A program made the position numbers and the translations under genes. Positions 1 through 8,290 of a stretch of DNA of 64,000 nucleotides are shown piece by piece. This DNA is from Flavobacterium sp. ZT3R18 (GTDB lineage: Bacteria; Bacteroidota; Bacteroidia; Flavobacteriales; Flavobacteriaceae). The stretch lies in assembly GCF_007097385.1 (NCBI RefSeq), contig NZ_VJZS01000004.1:186001-250000 (forward strand), written 5' to 3'. The notes under the pieces were generated by a model, which did no database searches, was not told the DNA's origin, and saw only the letters and a program-made list of their open reading frames with translations. Positions within the stretch are counted from its first letter, which is position 1; every line of letters begins with the position of its first letter.

Positions 1-12
1 TTTTAATCTCAT

Positions 13-169
13 TTTTTTGTTGAATGGGCTAAAGCCCAATCCTATTGAACCCTATAACTTTTGAATTGTCTTCAGAATTGCCTCCATGAATTGCCACCAG
101 CTTTTGAATTGCCTCCAGCTTTAGCTGGAGGGAGGATATGATAATAATGTAAATGGCTTTAGCCAAATT
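13..169. repeat. REP-like palindromes upstream flank of RAYT
   Basis: A segment at 13-48 carrying the palindrome GGGCTAAAGCCC recurs almost exactly at 731-766, on the other side of the transposase gene. Further palindromes are CCTCCAGCTTTAGCTGGAGG at 112-131 and TGGCTTTAGCCA at 154-165. Short palindromes flanking an HUH transposase are the usual layout of REP/RAYT loci. No gene is seen in this stretch. Confidence 0.7.
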
Positions 170-601
170 CTATTCTTTTTGAAACTTATATTTAGTGATA
201 AATTCGTTGTATTCTTCCTCAAATGTTTGTTTGCTATGATGTTCTTCTTGGTTTTTAATATAATTTCGAACTTTATCAACCATAGATTCCGAAACAGAAA
301 CCGCAAAATATTCATCTTGCCATTCAAATTTATTTAAACACAATTTATTTTTGTTAATCCAAAACGAAGATTCCCCTTTTATGAGTTGCATAATTTTTTG
401 AATGGTTTGATCAGCTCCTATAGAAACCAAACAATGACAATGATCTGAATATCCATTAACATAATCAACAAAAATCCCTTTCTCTTTGGCATTTTCTTTA
501 ATGTGATGCCAAACTTTTTGTCTTAATTCTTTGTTGTCCAAAAAAGGAATTCTGTTTTTTGTACTCCAAACAAAATGGATGTAGGTTTTGATATAAGGCA
601 T
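170..601 (-). CDS. REP-associated HUH transposase (RAYT, Y1/IS200-like)
   Basis: This 143-residue protein belongs to the Y1 single-strand DNA transposase superfamily. The metal-binding HUH motif is visible as HCHCL near residue 54. The probable catalytic tyrosine lies in YIKNQEEHH near residue 114, the motif typical of IS200/TnpA_REP enzymes. The family nicks and rejoins single-stranded palindromic DNA. No TnpB partner gene follows, and palindromic repeats lie on both sides, so a chromosomal RAYT that mobilises REP-like sequences is more likely than a complete IS200/IS605 element. The length is normal for the family and the frame is intact. The exact subfamily is inferred from context. Confidence 0.85.
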   Translation of the reverse strand: MPYIKTYIHFVWSTKNRIPFLDNKELRQKVWHHIKENAKEKGIFVDYVNGYSDHCHCLVSIGADQTIQKIMQLIKGESSFWINKNKLCLNKFEWQDEYFAVSVSESMVDKVRNYIKNQEEHHSKQTFEEEYNEFITKYKFQKE

Positions 602-782
602 AATTTATTGTTTAAATTGCTTATGATTTTTTCATCAATTGCCTCCATTTTTAAATGGAGGGGGATGATAATTGATTTAGGAAAGGCTTTAGCCGAAATA
701 TTTTGGCTAAAGCCATTTTGTTTATTCCTGTTTTTTGTTGAATGGGCTAAAGCCCAATCCTATTGATTTTTGAATCTAGAAA
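602..782. repeat. REP-like palindromes downstream flank of RAYT
   Basis: The stretch between the RAYT start and the cas9 stop holds CCTCCATTTTTAAATGGAGG (642-661), GGCTTTAGCC (685-694), TGGCTAAAGCCA (704-715) and the direct-repeat copy 731-766 that matches 13-48. The last palindrome ends 16 bases from the cas9 stop codon, so it may form the 3' end of the cas9 transcript. Confidence 0.65.
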
Positions 783-3700
783 TTAATATTCTCCTAGTTG
801 AACAATTTGACCTAAATGATTGATGCGGACTTTTGTTATGTTATTTATTCCATTTATTCCTAACCGTTTAAATGAAATATCTTTAAGCTCTTTTTTATCT
901 TCAACTGTAGTTTCTAAATGATGTCTAAAAAAATAATCTTTTATCGTAAATTTCTGCACCCTGAAAATATTAGGACTAATTAAATGATAGTTACTTGGAT
1001 TCAATAAATCCATTTCGTGTGGATTAAAACTCTCCGATGGAAATATAAAAAATTCATTTTGTTTCATAGAAAACAAGAACTCCCAACCTTTCTCATGGGT
1101 TTTATTAATAACTGACAAGCCTAAATTCCTGCGAACTACAGCATCGTAAAACGAGACAACTTCTTCTTGTAGATTGCCTTTTTCGTCTTTGTAAATAGCT
1201 ACATGATGATTGTTCCCTGTGCTAACAAAGTCAACAGGAATAGGGTTGTTATTTTCGTCTAAAATTTCATTGCCAAAATGGTCTTTTTTGGTATGCAAAG
1301 CTTGTGCATTGCTCACTCCGCTAATACTTACTCGTTTTATTGCAATTCCTTTTTCTTTATTTTGCCAAATAGGATTCTCGTCCAGATTAACAAATGCTTT
1401 TTTAGGGTCTCCATTAAATTCGTTCAAACGATTTTGAAGAATGGTTTTTAAGCCAATGTCTATTACTTTATCAATTTTTAAATCGGGTGTAATGTCTTTT
1501 CTAATGGTATAATCAGCTTCTAACCAGACTATTTTTACTTTTTCTGGAACTACAATATTGTCTTTTAAACTAACATAAACGGGTGTTTTGTTTAAAGCAT
1601 TTTTACCTGTAAATGCTTTTTTAGGGTCGTTGCCATTTTCTTGCAATCGTTTCAAAAGGGCTTCACGATATTCTTTTTTCGCCACTTTTTGGATGTATTC
1701 TTCAGTAAAATTTGCATTTACTTTCTCTTCTTTGGTTGCATATTGTTGTAATTTTCCATAAACAGTTTCTTTATGCAATTGTCCTCTTGGTGTAAGCTGA
1801 ATTTTTTGATTGGTTCCGCCGCTCTTTTTAGTGATATTTTTATTTTTGGTAACCACTTTATTTTTGGCTTTATAGGAAATCAAAATACTTTCGAGTTGCT
1901 TTTTAGCTTCCTCTCTAAAGTTTTCCATTGGAGCTTTAAAACGTAGTTTGTTATTTTTATCCCTTTCTAAATATTTGGTTTCTATTCCGTAAATTGCTCC
2001 TGCTTTTTCCTCGCCTTGTGTTTTTGCATTTAGGCTATTCAAATATTGAATGTATGCTGGTTTGGTAAAGGCAACCGTTATCGCATCCATAGCGTGATGG
2101 CGATGGTCGTTTCGTTTCGTCCAATCTTTTATTTTGTACAAACGTTCTCCATGTTTTCCTTCTTCAATATGGGTCAAACCTAATTTATCGTATTTCTCCC
2201 AATTGAGTTCTTTCATAACATCGACCAATTCCCAATCCTCACGCAGTTTATCGGTAACGCTACCAATAGTTGCTGTTACATTTCTGGAAATTTCCAATAA
2301 AATTTCTTTGGCTTTCTTGGCGATGTATTGTGTTTCTCTCAATTGACGGTCAATAAATCCTTCTGGAATTTCGTTATCTGCCATCAAGAGTTTTTTGTAC
2401 TTTGTATAGCTTTTTATTTTTCCAGTTTTAAATAAATCTTTTACTCTATTTTCATATTCAGCAAAATCATTTTCTAAAAGTTTTTCTTGCAAAAAGGAAT
2501 AAGCTGTTTTGTTACTTTTGTCAATATTTAGCTGTCTTTCGCATAGAGTTTTATTTGAGAAACTGTCGTCAAATAAGCGTGATTTTGGGATAATATGTTC
2601 GATGTCATAATCTTTGGAAAATAAATCAGATCCTTTAATTGGATTTCCTGTGTATAAAGAAATCCCTCCAGTTTCTAACCAAAGTTTGTATCGAATAATA
2701 TCATTTCTGGTTACTCTAGGTATATTAAATTCGGAATGCAATAATTTTCTAATTCTTTCGTGTTCAGTAGTTGTGGTATTAATATCCGAAGTAGCTTTTT
2801 TTCGTTGTTCATTATTTGCTTTCAACTCACGAGCTAATTCTACTCGAATTTCATCTGGTTTTCCCATTGCGGGATCTTTCATAATGGCATTAATCACATT
2901 AATCATTTGATTGAGGATTTTCTCCACCACAGGATTTCGTAAACTATTTTTCTTGAGTAATTCAAGATTGTCTTTTAAAACTCTCTCATTATTTTGTTCT
3001 GTAGTTAATGATGATGAATGATTATAACCTACCATTAAACAAGCTTTGTCATAAATATGTCCATCCATCAAATTAGGCAATATTTTTTTTATCGCTTTGG
3101 CACTCAAACTTCCATAATCGGCTTGCAGTTTTATATTTAAAAGATAAGGAATGTGGTTTTCTTTGAAACCAAATTTGTTTTTTAAAGTTTCTTTTAATTT
3201 ATCATCATCTTCTGCCGAATATAATAAATGCCACAATTGATAATAAGGTTGTTTGTCAAAATCATTACCTTGAATGGTTGGATCGAAATCTAAAATAGCA
3301 GTATTGATTTCTAAATCAGAAAAAGCCGATTTGATGATATTTTTTATGTCTAAAGACTCAAGTTTCGAAAGGTCTAATTCGTCGTAACCCTCTAAAACTA
3401 AAATTTTCTCAAAAGCTTTGTAAATCTCAGTGTTAGTTCTGTTACCTTCAATTTTTTTGAAATTAATGGAATAATTACCTTTTTCTAATTTACATTGATT
3501 GACAATAAATTTGATAAACTGGGCATCAGTCATACTTTCTTTGAACAAAAGGTCTTGACTAATAATTTGTTTTAATTCTTCTCCAATAGGATAAACTTCT
3601 TTATCTTTTTTAAATTCAATATTATTGATGTTCTGCCAAATCCTGAATTCCTGAAATAAAGGAGATGATTTTGGAATGGCTTTATGTCCTTTTTCAAATT

Positions 3701-4877
3701 CGCAAAAACTTACTAAATGTTTTTGAGACTTTAATTTTCTTTGGTAGAAAATTGTAATGTCACGAACTTCTGATTTGAGTTTGTCATTTAATTCGGGATG
3801 AAATCTAGTTTGTATTTCCCATATTTTTTCGAACTCATCTAAATAATCCTGACGATAAAAAACCTGATTTTTTAGTTTGGCATGTGTGTTTTTCTGAAGT
3901 TGTTTGTACTGAAATTGACCAACGGTTTCTTGATTGAAATACAATTCCTTGCTTCGGTCACTAATAGCACCAAGATAACCGCTGGATTGGTTAATTTGAT
4001 TGTTGATTTCAGTAATAATAAATGCCAAAACTTTCAAATCGAGTTCATTTGCCAAAGCATCATTTCTCCATTTGTAATGTTGTAATTTGGTTTCTTCTCT
4101 AGTTCCTTTATTTTCGGCAAGTGGAATATTCAATGTTTTTGAAAAATGTTGAGAAGTCTGCGTTCTTGATTTTCCTTGAATGTCTTCCAGTAATTTATCA
4201 TTTATTTGTACCGAATGAAATTGATTCTGAAAACGAACTATCTTCTCTAATTCCTTCTGCAAATCTGAACGATAAAAATCGGGAATGAATTTGCCACCTT
4301 TCGATAAAGAATTATAAACCCATTGTCCTGGTGTTAGGTTATTTTCGAAAATTTCTTTAGCAATTTTCATTCCGTCAATTGCATCGCCTTCTTCGGCAGT
4401 TTTTGCTTTTCGACTACTTTTATACCCTCTTTTTTTGTTGAGCATTAATAAAACTTGAACCAATTCCTCTTTGGAAACGGCTTCAACGGCTGCTTTTGCT
4501 CTTAATTGATAAGATGAAAAAGTTGTTGCTGTGCCAGTTTCTGCATAAACAAAATCGGGAGCAATGAATTTTATTCTGTTGAATGTTTCTAACAAAGCGT
4601 TTCTTCTTTGTTTAAAACGTTGTAAACCTCTTCTTGCACCACGTTTTAATGTTCTCCCAGCGTTTGGTGATAGTCCATTTCCAGAATTAAAATCAACAAC
4701 GGGGTTTTTAGATTCTGTAACTTTTCCATTTTTATCAACTTTTGAAAAATTATCAAATTGAGTAATCCGAACACCTGTATTTATAATGGATGAGGTTTCA
4801 TTGTCATTATCAGCTTCGTTGATAAAAGACCAACCAATCGATGTAGTTCCCAAATCCAATCCTAATATTTTCTTCAT
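783..4877 (-). CDS. cas9: CRISPR-associated endonuclease Cas9 (type II, probably II-C)
   Basis: An RNA-guided DNA endonuclease of 1364 residues. RuvC-I is seen at the N terminus (LGLDLGTTSIGWSF, catalytic Asp8). An Arg-rich bridge helix lies at about residues 75-99. RuvC-II has Glu680 in IRVELAREL. The HNH nuclease has YDIEHIIP with His761, and RuvC-III has HHAMD with His928 and Asp931. All catalytic residues are therefore present and the frame is unbroken. The length fits the large Cas9 proteins of Bacteroidota; assignment to II-C is inferred, since csn2 and cas4 are absent. Unusually, cas1 and cas2 do not follow: the next gene downstream is a RAYT. A tracrRNA lies upstream on the opposite strand. 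The start ATG at 4875-4877 gives the expected N terminus. Confidence 0.95.
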   Translation of the reverse strand: MKKILGLDLGTTSIGWSFINEADNDNETSSIINTGVRITQFDNFSKVDKNGKVTESKNPVVDFNSGNGLSPNAGRTLKRGARRGLQRFKQRRNALLETFNRIKFIAPDFVYAETGTATTFSSYQLRAKAAVEAVSKEELVQVLLMLNKKRGYKSSRKAKTAEEGDAIDGMKIAKEIFENNLTPGQWVYNSLSKGGKFIPDFYRSDLQKELEKIVRFQNQFHSVQINDKLLEDIQGKSRTQTSQHFSKTLNIPLAENKGTREETKLQHYKWRNDALANELDLKVLAFIITEINNQINQSSGYLGAISDRSKELYFNQETVGQFQYKQLQKNTHAKLKNQVFYRQDYLDEFEKIWEIQTRFHPELNDKLKSEVRDITIFYQRKLKSQKHLVSFCEFEKGHKAIPKSSPLFQEFRIWQNINNIEFKKDKEVYPIGEELKQIISQDLLFKESMTDAQFIKFIVNQCKLEKGNYSINFKKIEGNRTNTEIYKAFEKILVLEGYDELDLSKLESLDIKNIIKSAFSDLEINTAILDFDPTIQGNDFDKQPYYQLWHLLYSAEDDDKLKETLKNKFGFKENHIPYLLNIKLQADYGSLSAKAIKKILPNLMDGHIYDKACLMVGYNHSSSLTTEQNNERVLKDNLELLKKNSLRNPVVEKILNQMINVINAIMKDPAMGKPDEIRVELARELKANNEQRKKATSDINTTTTEHERIRKLLHSEFNIPRVTRNDIIRYKLWLETGGISLYTGNPIKGSDLFSKDYDIEHIIPKSRLFDDSFSNKTLCERQLNIDKSNKTAYSFLQEKLLENDFAEYENRVKDLFKTGKIKSYTKYKKLLMADNEIPEGFIDRQLRETQYIAKKAKEILLEISRNVTATIGSVTDKLREDWELVDVMKELNWEKYDKLGLTHIEEGKHGERLYKIKDWTKRNDHRHHAMDAITVAFTKPAYIQYLNSLNAKTQGEEKAGAIYGIETKYLERDKNNKLRFKAPMENFREEAKKQLESILISYKAKNKVVTKNKNITKKSGGTNQKIQLTPRGQLHKETVYGKLQQYATKEEKVNANFTEEYIQKVAKKEYREALLKRLQENGNDPKKAFTGKNALNKTPVYVSLKDNIVVPEKVKIVWLEADYTIRKDITPDLKIDKVIDIGLKTILQNRLNEFNGDPKKAFVNLDENPIWQNKEKGIAIKRVSISGVSNAQALHTKKDHFGNEILDENNNPIPVDFVSTGNNHHVAIYKDEKGNLQEEVVSFYDAVVRRNLGLSVINKTHEKGWEFLFSMKQNEFFIFPSESFNPHEMDLLNPSNYHLISPNIFRVQKFTIKDYFFRHHLETTVEDKKELKDISFKRLGINGINNITKVRINHLGQIVQLGEY

Positions 4878-4989
4878 TTTTATAGCAGTATTTTTGATAA
4901 ATTTTACCTAGTTGTAAATTAATCCCTAAATTTAATGAAAAGAAAATTAACTAGTTTACGGAAAACCACATACAAATAATAAAACTTTT

Positions 4990-5084
4990 GTTGTATCATT
5001 GTACTACAATTTTGAAGCAATTCACAATAAGGATTATTCCGTTGTGAAAACATTCAAAGCGGCCTCAAAAGGGTCGCTTTTTTT
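4990..5084 (+). ncRNA. Predicted tracrRNA of the Cas9 system
   Basis: The strand reads anti-repeat (about 4990-5028), then a nexus AAGGATTATTCCGTT (5029-5043), then an Rho-independent terminator (5056-5084). The nexus closely parallels AAGGCUAGUCCGUU of the S. pyogenes tracrRNA, and the anti-repeat ends directly before it as in known tracrRNAs. The reverse complement predicts a crRNA repeat starting GTTGTGAATTGCTTCAAAAT, which resembles Bacteroidota type II repeats as I recall them. TTCACAA (5021-5027) could also pair with TTGTGAA (5042-5048) when no crRNA is bound. The 5' end is uncertain because no clear promoter was found. It diverges from cas9. Confidence 0.82.
5056..5084 (+). terminator. 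Intrinsic terminator of tracrRNA
   Basis: AAAGCGGCC (5056-5064) pairs with GGTCGCTTT (5072-5080), with one G-U pair, and a T run extends to 5084. It ends the predicted tracrRNA. Confidence 0.8.
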
Positions 5085-5176
5085 ATGCAATTCAGTTTTA
5101 TTTGTTTATTCTTGAAAAAACACACTACTATCAAAAAAGCTGTTTTCCAATAAATAATACGAATTGGATTTATTCG

Positions 5177-5184
5177 TATATTTG
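5177..5184 (+). promoter_or_regulatory. -7 box of the toxin-antitoxin operon
   Basis: TATATTTG matches the Bacteroidota consensus TAnnTTTG and lies 19 bases before the antitoxin ATG at 5204. No good -33 element was identified. The box supports the start at 5204 over upstream in-frame codons. Confidence 0.55.
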
Positions 5185-5203
5185 TAATTATAAAACGAAG
5201 ATT

Positions 5204-5458
5204 ATGACTACTATAACTATTACATTGAATGAGCGTTCTAAAGCAGGGAAGGCTTTTATGGAAATAGCTAATTTCTTTAAAGATTCAAAAGCTATTGAAA
5301 TGGTGGAAAATGATGTAGAATTTAAAAAATCAACTGCAAAAGTGAGTGAAAATATTCCAAATATTGAAACTGTAAAAGCGATGGAAGATGCAGAAGAAAA
5401 TGTAAATTTAATTAGCGTAAAAAGCAAATCTGATTTTTATAAAAAAATGAGAGCTTAA
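5204..5458 (+). CDS. RelB-type antitoxin candidate
   Basis: A small 84-residue protein encoded 2 bases before a YafQ/RelE-like toxin. It opens with a beta-strand-like MTTITITLNERSKAGKAF, reminiscent of the ribbon-helix-helix start of short Bacteroidota antitoxins, followed by a charged helical stretch and a C-terminal tail. Antitoxins of this kind bind both the operon promoter and the toxin. An open frame extends upstream to 5102, but the -7 box at 5177-5184 lies within that extension, so ATG 5204 was chosen. The assignment rests mainly on size and operon position next to the toxin. Confidence 0.7.
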   Translation: MTTITITLNERSKAGKAFMEIANFFKDSKAIEMVENDVEFKKSTAKVSENIPNIETVKAMEDAEENVNLISVKSKSDFYKKMRA

Positions 5459-5460
5459 GG

Positions 5461-5736
5461 ATGTATGAATTTAAAACTACCACAAAATTTAAAAAAGATT
5501 TTAAGCTTTGTGAAAAGAGAAATTACGATTTTAATCTCTTTGACAAAGTTTATGATTTATTGGAAGCATTTGGAGAATTACCTGAGATTTACAATCCTCA
5601 TTTATTAAAAGGCAATTATAAAGAACATTGGGAATGTCATATAAAACCAGACTGGTTGCTAATTTGGTTACAGGATGATGAGAGTAAAATAATTAAACTG
5701 GTAAGAACTGGAACCCACAGCGATTTATTTAAATAG
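5461..5736 (+). CDS. YafQ/RelE-family mRNA interferase toxin
   Basis: This 91-residue protein has the hallmarks of YafQ-type toxins: an N-terminal FKTTTKFKKDFKLC, a central LKGNYKEHWECHI with the conserved His region, DWLLIW, and a C-terminal LVRTGTHSDLF that supplies the catalytic His. YafQ toxins cleave mRNA in the ribosomal A site and are neutralised by the co-transcribed antitoxin just upstream, here 2 bases away. An intrinsic terminator follows immediately. All key positions appear intact. The pair lies between the tracrRNA and aroE, a typical accessory insertion. Confidence 0.85.
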   Translation: MYEFKTTTKFKKDFKLCEKRNYDFNLFDKVYDLLEAFGELPEIYNPHLLKGNYKEHWECHIKPDWLLIWLQDDESKIIKLVRTGTHSDLFK

Positions 5737-5764
5737 AAAAGCCCACAATTATTGAGGGCTTTTC
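5737..5764 (+). terminator. Terminator after toxin gene
   Basis: AAAAGCCC and GGGCTTTT form an 8-base-pair stem directly after the toxin stop codon. It is symmetrical and could also serve the minus-strand aroE transcript that ends at 5793. Confidence 0.7.
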
Positions 5765-5792
5765 TGCTTTATAAATCTAAAGTGTAACGAGT

Positions 5793-6533
5793 CTACTTAT
5801 TCCAAATCTTCCAGGCTTTCTCTGCTTGAAAAATAAGCATATCCAAACCATTTTTTATTTGTGCGCCTTGTGCTTTGGCTTTTTTAAGGAATTGGGTTTC
5901 TGCTGGATTGTAAATCAAGTCGTAAGCAATGTGTTTGTCGGTAAAGAATTCGTAAGGAATAAGCGGGAATAAATCGGTATTTGGGCTAGTTCCTACCGGT
6001 GTACAGTTGATAATGATTTGGTAATTGTCAAATGTAGTGGTATTGATTCGCTTGTAATCGATACAGTTGTCTTTGGCCTCGCGAGAGACAAAAGTATAAG
6101 CGATTTTTAATTGATCTAGAGCAAAAGCAACTCCTTTTGAAGCACCACCTGTACCTAAAATCAATGCTTTTTTATGATGCGGTTGCAATAAAGGTTTCAA
6201 TGATTTTTTGAAACCGTAATAATCGGTATTGTAACCTTTTAGTTTTCCTTTTTTGGTGAATTTTATAGTATTAACCGCTCCAATTTGAGAAGCGTTTTTG
6301 GACAATTTATCCAAAAAAGGAATTACTGTTTCTTTGTAAGGAATAGTAACGTTTAATCCGCTGAGATCCGTATTGTTTTTTGTTAATTCCGTAAAAAAGT
6401 TTATTTCTGGAATATCAAAATTCTCGTAGGAACAATCCGTAAAATGCTCATTGCTGAACTTTTCTGTAAAATATCCTTTTGAAAAGGAATAACTGATGTT
6501 ACGACCCAGTAACCCAAAACGCTTTTTCAACAT
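5793..6533 (-). CDS. aroE: Shikimate dehydrogenase
   Basis: AroE reduces 3-dehydroshikimate to shikimate with NADPH in the aromatic amino acid pathway. The SxS substrate motif (ISYSFSKGY), the catalytic lysine in NVTIPYKE, GAVNTI, GYNTD and the nucleotide-binding glycine loop LGTGGASKG are all visible. ATG at 6531-6533 is preferred because the sequence MLKKRFGLLG matches the usual start. An upstream GTG at 6551 would add six residues and overlap an inverted repeat. The 246-residue length is normal. It lies downstream of a TPR gene on the same strand, separated by the repeat. Confidence 0.92.
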   Translation of the reverse strand: MLKKRFGLLGRNISYSFSKGYFTEKFSNEHFTDCSYENFDIPEINFFTELTKNNTDLSGLNVTIPYKETVIPFLDKLSKNASQIGAVNTIKFTKKGKLKGYNTDYYGFKKSLKPLLQPHHKKALILGTGGASKGVAFALDQLKIAYTFVSREAKDNCIDYKRINTTTFDNYQIIINCTPVGTSPNTDLFPLIPYEFFTDKHIAYDLIYNPAETQFLKKAKAQGAQIKNGLDMLIFQAEKAWKIWNK

Positions 6534-6546
6534 TGCTATTTTTTTT

Positions 6547-6614
6547 GACACAAATTACACAAATTAGCACAGATTAAATTGTGAAATTTGTGCTAATCAG
6601 TGTAATTTGTGTCA
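6547..6614. repeat. Imperfect inverted repeat (ACAAATTACACAAATTAGCAC family)
   Basis: Arms at 6547-6572 and 6589-6614 match at 24 of 26 positions. The same word family (CACGAATTACACGAATTAGCA) forms a perfect inverted repeat at 20248-20326, and degenerate copies occur near 22540-22700 and 33200-33250. A long T run (6615-6631) follows. Confidence 0.75.
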
Positions 6615-6644
6615 GTTTTTTTTTTTTTTTTGAAACTCACTTAT

Positions 6645-8042
6645 CTATTGCTTTCTGTGTTTAGCAATGTAATTTTGGACTACTTTTCTTGCCCAAACTA
6701 CGGGAAATAAATCTTCGAATATTTGAATGTTTTCAGAATTCAAACGCAAGGCATTGCTTAAATGGAATTTTGCTTTTACGTTGTCGGAAATCATATAATA
6801 CAATCCAGCCAAACGGTATTCGATTTCATGATCTTCCGGAAAATATTCTGACGCTTGCAATAAGGTTTGTATGGCACTTTCGAACTCACCCAAAAACTGA
6901 AGAATATCAACCCAAAACAACCAAGTGTCCAGTTGGTAATCTCCAAATTCAACCGCTTTTCGATACCCAAATTCAGCTTCTTCAAAGAAGTTCATCTGTT
7001 TGTTTATAGAGGCAAAACGTTTCCAATACAAACGGTTTTGATTGTCTATTGCCAATGCTTTATTGACAAAAAACAATGCTTTTTGGAAGTTTTTTTGGCG
7101 TACGTAAAAATCGGTTATGGCAATCCAGCCTTTGTCTAAAAGCGGGTCTTCATGAACTGTTTTGTTAAAGTATTTTAGAGCCAAAACTTTATTGCCTAAT
7201 CTCTCATAGCATTTTCCTATTCGGAGTAAGGCATAAGAGGTAGCATCATCCAATTCGATTGTTCTGTTGTAACTTTCGATGGCGAGTTCATATTTTTTTA
7301 AGCGTTCCAATGCTTTTGCTTTTTCCATAAAAGCACCTAGAAACTCATCATCGATTAGCGTAGCATAATCAAAGGCACGAATGGCACTTTCGTATTCTTT
7401 TACGCCATAATACAAACGTCCCAATTGATGCCAAGCGATTTCGCTATACGGGTTTTGGTCAATGTATTTATTGAGATAAACAATGGCATCTTGATTTTGA
7501 TCTAAAAATTCAAAACAATACACCACATTGTATAATGCGGACTGATCCTCGAAATCTTCTTCAAGACATTTGATAAAGCTTTCTTTGGCTAACTCAAGAT
7601 TATCCATAAAAAGGTATTCCATTCCAATTAAGTTGTAGACATCAGCATAATCATCGGTATAATCTAATGCTATTTTCAGCATTTCAACCGCTTTTTCATG
7701 TTGATCCCTTTTGGAACAGATATTGGCCTTCTGAATATAGATCTCTTCGTTGGTGGGTTCTATGGCATAAAGCTCATTCAATAGCTTTTCGGCTATTTCT
7801 AGTTTGTCATCATAGATCAACATTTCCACTTGAACTAATTTTAGTCCGGTTGATTTAGGGTGTTGATCTAGTGCTAGTTTTAGGGCTTTTTTGGCCAAGG
7901 CTGTCTTACCCATGTCGAGATAATGAAGAATGATTTCTTCAAATTCTTCGGAGTCAAAAAAGAGGACTTTGTTGGTTTTCAACATAGACTCAAATTTGGA
8001 TAGGGATAAGTTATACTCTTCTTCTTCGTCGCTTAATTGCAT
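6645..8042 (-). CDS. Tetratricopeptide-repeat protein
   Basis: A 465-residue protein made almost entirely of TPR-like helical hairpins, for example blocks with A..Y...IELDDATSYALLRIGKCYERLG. It has no signal peptide or membrane segment and an acidic N terminus (MQLSDEEEEYNLS), so it is probably cytoplasmic. TPR solenoids mediate protein-protein contacts; no partner can be named from this sequence. It precedes aroE on the same strand, and the aminotransferase gene lies upstream. The frame is complete. Confidence 0.8.
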   Translation of the reverse strand: MQLSDEEEEYNLSLSKFESMLKTNKVLFFDSEEFEEIILHYLDMGKTALAKKALKLALDQHPKSTGLKLVQVEMLIYDDKLEIAEKLLNELYAIEPTNEEIYIQKANICSKRDQHEKAVEMLKIALDYTDDYADVYNLIGMEYLFMDNLELAKESFIKCLEEDFEDQSALYNVVYCFEFLDQNQDAIVYLNKYIDQNPYSEIAWHQLGRLYYGVKEYESAIRAFDYATLIDDEFLGAFMEKAKALERLKKYELAIESYNRTIELDDATSYALLRIGKCYERLGNKVLALKYFNKTVHEDPLLDKGWIAITDFYVRQKNFQKALFFVNKALAIDNQNRLYWKRFASINKQMNFFEEAEFGYRKAVEFGDYQLDTWLFWVDILQFLGEFESAIQTLLQASEYFPEDHEIEYRLAGLYYMISDNVKAKFHLSNALRLNSENIQIFEDLFPVVWARKVVQNYIAKHRKQ

Positions 8043-8290
8043 GCTGTCTGTTTTTAAATTATCCTAAAATAAAAATAGGAAATCGAACTGTTGTTGTGAG
8101 GAAGAATTTTAATTATTGTGAACAATTTAATTAACAAGATTTCAAGATTAATGGCGATGGCGATCTCAATGGCAATAGCAATATCAATATCAATATCAAA
8201 TTTACAAAATCTTTATTCTAAAATCTATGTTCTATATTCTTTATTCTATGTTCTAAAAAATCTAAAATCGTTAATCATCAATCAAAAATC
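8043..8290. repeat. Low-complexity word repeats
   Basis: The gap contains GGCGATGGCGATCTCAATGGCAATAGCAATATCAATATC-type words (8152-8200) and then a run of AAAATCTATGTTCTATATTC / AATCAAAAATCTTAAATC words (8217-8300). Similar words recur near 20800-20860, 41757-41800 and 41958-42000. No gene is seen. Confidence 0.7.

Noticed and set aside
5102..5203. Longer antitoxin start at 5102
   Set aside because: The -7 box at 5177-5184 lies inside this extension and the added residues do not look like an antitoxin start.
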